Positions 61,880 to 64,000 of a stretch of DNA of 64,000 bases are shown piece by piece. The stretch is from RYN-230 sp963770535. GTDB lineage: Bacteria > Actinomycetota > Actinomycetes > Streptosporangiales > Streptosporangiaceae. Below the pieces are notes generated by a model. The model saw only the letters and a program-made list of their open reading frames with translations. It had not been told where the DNA came from and did not search any database. The stretch is from contig CAVYPZ010000003.1 in NCBI GenBank assembly GCA_963770535.1, forward strand, positions 992,001 through 1,056,000, read 5' to 3'. The position numbers were made by a program, and so were the translations under genes. Each line of letters starts with the position of its first letter. Within the stretch, counting starts at the first letter, position 1.

Positions 61880-62665
61880 ATGGCTGACGCGCTGTTCGGG
61901 GATCCTCGGCTGGCCGCCGTCTACGATTTCCTCGACCCCGACCGGAGCGATCTTGACGCCTACGCGGCGATCGCTGAGGAGTACGGCGCGCGCAGCGTGC
62001 TCGACATCGGATGCGGGACGGGCACGTTTGCCTGCCTGCTCGCGGGCCGCGGCTTCAACGTCACCGGTGTCGATCCCGCGGCCGCTTCGCTCGTCGTCGC
62101 CCGGGCCAAGCCCGGCGCGGGACGGGTGTGCTGGATACAGGGCGAAGCGGCGGACCTTCCCCCGCTCCAGGCAGATCTCGCGACGATGACGGGCAACGTC
62201 GCCCAGGTCTTCCTGACCGACGCGGAGTGGGACGCGGTCCTGCGCAGTGCCCGCGCCGCGTTGCGGCCCGGCGGGCGCCTTGTGTTCGAGACCCGCGATC
62301 CGGCCGCCCGGGCATGGATGGAATGGAATCATGCCGGCTCGCGGCGCCGTGCGCACGTTCCCGGGGCAGGCCTGGTCGAATCGTGGACCGAGGTGACCGC
62401 CATTCGTCCTGACCTGGTTTCCTTCTGCTCGACCTTCGTGTTCGAGGCGGACGGTGCGACCCTGACCTCGGACTCGACGCTGCGCTTCCGCGGCCGCGGC
62501 GAGGTCGCCGATTCCGTGAGGTCGGCCGGCTTTACCGTGGATGATCTGCGGGATGCGCCCGACCGGCCCGGTCGTGAACTGGTCTTCATCGCACGCCGTC
62601 CGGCTGGCCCGCCATCCCGGGAACGGGATCTCGGTACGCGATTCCCGAAGCCGTCAGGCCGGTAA
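61880..62665 (+). CDS. Class I SAM-dependent methyltransferase
   Basis: 261 residues from ATG 61880. Motif I is SVLDIGCGTGTFACLLA, with the acidic loop VTGVDPAAASL and motif-III-like ALRPGGRLVFETRD. It belongs to the methyltransferase 11/25 type with broad substrates; actual target unknown. It sits directly after the second ychF-end copy, in accessory DNA. Confidence 0.88.
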   Translation: MADALFGDPRLAAVYDFLDPDRSDLDAYAAIAEEYGARSVLDIGCGTGTFACLLAGRGFNVTGVDPAAASLVVARAKPGAGRVCWIQGEAADLPPLQADLATMTGNVAQVFLTDAEWDAVLRSARAALRPGGRLVFETRDPAARAWMEWNHAGSRRRAHVPGAGLVESWTEVTAIRPDLVSFCSTFVFEADGATLTSDSTLRFRGRGEVADSVRSAGFTVDDLRDAPDRPGRELVFIARRPAGPPSRERDLGTRFPKPSGR

Positions 62666-63207
62666 TCCGGTGTGCGGCATGGCTTGTGGGAGGGCAGTGA
62701 GATTCGTGGCTTCTGGGACTCGATAAGCCGAGTGATTTACGCATGGTAAGGGCCGCCAGAGGTAGCTCTTTAGTATGAGGACGAAGTCAGCCAGCGGCCG
62801 GCAATCGGGCCGGTCACTCCGGCTCAGGGCGCAGCGTGAACTCGTGCAGATGGCTGTGCGACACGGGCGTCGCGGTGCTGGCCCAGCCTCTCAGACCCAG
62901 CTAAGCTGCATCGTAAGGCATCGGGTGCAACTATTTTCTCCTGCGCCGCAGGGCAAGCTGACATCGGACAACCGAGAGTGCCCGGCAAAGCGTCGTTTCG
63001 ACGTCGTCGCAGGTCAGGGTCCCTATGGAGGCAATCGCGCCGCCCTGACACTGGTCAATGGGCGGTGTGATTGCTGGTACACCCGGCCCCGGGCCTCGCG
63101 AAAGGGGCTCCCGGGCCGGCGGGTTATGGCGCAGAATAGGGCGATAGACGGCATAGGAAGGCACCGCAACTCATTGCTGCGCGTGCGCAGGAACGGGCGG
63201 AGGTGCG
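62666..63207. other. 542-base intergenic region
   Basis: No credible gene. A frame at 62775-63230 is open on the plus strand but its product is Arg-rich and featureless, it has no ribosome binding site, and it overlaps the start of the next gene. No tRNA or att-like site was recognised. Confidence 0.4.
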
Positions 63208-64000
63208 ATGGTTCGCCGGTCAACCGTTGATCGCACTCCGCATTCGGGTGAGCACGGGCTGGACTACGAAGGCGGGACCGAGTATCCCGGCAGCGGCCAG
63301 ACCGGGCGCCGGCGTCCGGGGCGGACTTGGGGCGGGGCGGGCGGACGCTGGCTCGTCTGGCTGTTCCGTGGCGTTGCCTGGGCAGTCTTGCTGCTGATCG
63401 GCTACCGCGGCGTCGTGGCGATCTTGTCGGATGAGTCCGGATCGGGGCAGGCAGCCCCGGCTACGTCCGCACCTGCGGCGAGCGGCTTCCCGGTCACCCT
63501 TGCGGATGCCTACGCCCTCCAGTTCGGCCAGGTGTACCTGAACTACAGTCCGGGCGATGCTGCGCAGCGCGCAGCTGAACTCGGCACCTTCGTCCCCAGC
63601 GGATCGGACCCGCAACTGGGCTGGAATGGCCGGGGATCGTCACAATTGCAATCCGAGCAGGTGGCCGCCACCACCGTGCACGATGCCCACCACGCCGTGG
63701 TGACGCTCCTGGCCCGGGTGAATGGCGAGCTGATGCAGCTGGGGGTGCCTGTGTACGCGTCCTCAGCCGGGCTCGTCGTATCCAGCGCACCTGCCTGGCT
63801 GCCTGCACCGGCCCGGGCTGCCCTGCCCTCGGCGCCGCCGACGGCCTCGGATTCCGCCACCCAGGCCGTGCTGACGAACCAGCTTCCCGCGTTCTTCCAG
63901 GCCTACGCGAGCGGGAACCAGGTGACCCTGGGCCGGTTCCTGGCCCCAGGCACCTCCATGACCGGGCTCAACGGTGCGGTGAATTTCCAGTCCATCACCA
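63208..64000 (+). CDS. TcpC-like conjugative transfer protein, partial (runs off the window)
   Basis: ATG 63208 is preceded by GGAGG at 63199-63203. The frame stays open to the window end (264 codons). A ~45-residue hydrophilic N-terminus leads to one transmembrane helix (WLVWLFRGVAWAVLLLIGYR) and a periplasmic-type domain with FGQVYLNYSPGDAAQRAAEL, GVPVYASSAGLVVSSAPAWL and LPAFFQAYASGNQVTLGRFL. This layout matches the TcpC/VirB8-like proteins of actinobacterial integrative conjugative elements. It is probably the first gene of a conjugation cluster continuing to the right. Confidence 0.68.
   Translation, partial: MVRRSTVDRTPHSGEHGLDYEGGTEYPGSGQTGRRRPGRTWGGAGGRWLVWLFRGVAWAVLLLIGYRGVVAILSDESGSGQAAPATSAPAASGFPVTLADAYALQFGQVYLNYSPGDAAQRAAELGTFVPSGSDPQLGWNGRGSSQLQSEQVAATTVHDAHHAVVTLLARVNGELMQLGVPVYASSAGLVVSSAPAWLPAPARAALPSAPPTASDSATQAVLTNQLPAFFQAYASGNQVTLGRFLAPGTSMTGLNGAVNFQSIT

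Noticed and set aside
62775..63230. 151-codon plus-strand frame before the TcpC-like gene
   Set aside because: Arg-rich, featureless, overlaps the well-supported start at 63208 in another frame.

Overview
High-GC actinobacterial chromosome segment (about 70% G+C, GTG/TTG starts, F420- and MEDS-type proteins, PknB-type kinase, DUF1707, DUF6542). Two stretches keep a gene order known from Mycobacterium and Streptomyces: birA / PH-domain protein / purK / purE / fadE25-like on the left, and fumarase / glpX / xseB / xseA / lipid-droplet-associated protein / ispH / DUF6542 / ychF on the right. The host is therefore a non-mycobacterial actinomycete; genus cannot be fixed from sequence alone. No rRNA, tRNA or CRISPR array was seen.

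Layout. 1-5.1 kb: biotin ligase, PH-domain membrane protein, and a leucine-catabolism-type set (enoyl-CoA hydratase, HMG-CoA lyase, carboxyltransferase). 5.2-8.9 kb: two-component system and an NCS1 nucleobase permease. 9.1-12.1 kb: purK-purE-acyl-CoA dehydrogenase. 12.7-16.1 kb: a tightly overlapping operon (hydrolase, DUF4287, RibD-like reductase, DGPF/YCII protein, ECF42-type sigma factor). 16.1-17.8 kb: a small gene graveyard (Txe toxin remnant, L7/L12-like protein, CDF transporter, truncated LLM oxidoreductase). 18-19.8 kb: MEDS/HATPase regulator and hemerythrin. 19.9-27.7 kb: sugar module of a GH1 beta-glucosidase, ROK repressor and ABC importer (binding protein plus two permeases, no ATPase); the three promoters share a motif TTTAS-N10-AAGCC, so the ROK protein probably controls all three. 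Between ROK and importer lie a secreted beta-trefoil-like protein, a candidate structured RNA and C-rich repeats. 28.3-35.5 kb: a cell-surface block with two paralogous cysteine-rich secreted proteins, a membrane HtrA-like protein that has lost its catalytic His and Ser, and two secreted transglycosylase-fold proteins. 35.7-47.8 kb: Ser/Thr kinase, class I fumarase, beta-helix protein, APH-type kinase, MarR/ABC-2 exporter operon, MFS transporters (one a remnant), DUF1707. 47.9-60.3 kb: the conserved glpX-to-ychF block, with an acyltransferase lodged between xseB and xseA. 60.3-64 kb: accessory DNA: GNAT, a VapBC pair, a methyltransferase and the start of a TcpC-like conjugation protein; two extra copies of the ychF 3' end lie among them, suggesting repeated insertion at the end of ychF.

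Caution for the reader: about a dozen conserved genes (purK, GH1, ROK, xseA, the acyltransferase and others) are broken by single-base frame changes. They occur in housekeeping and accessory genes alike and each is repaired by one base, so most are probably sequencing or assembly indels. I give the repaired gene span and note the break in each entry.
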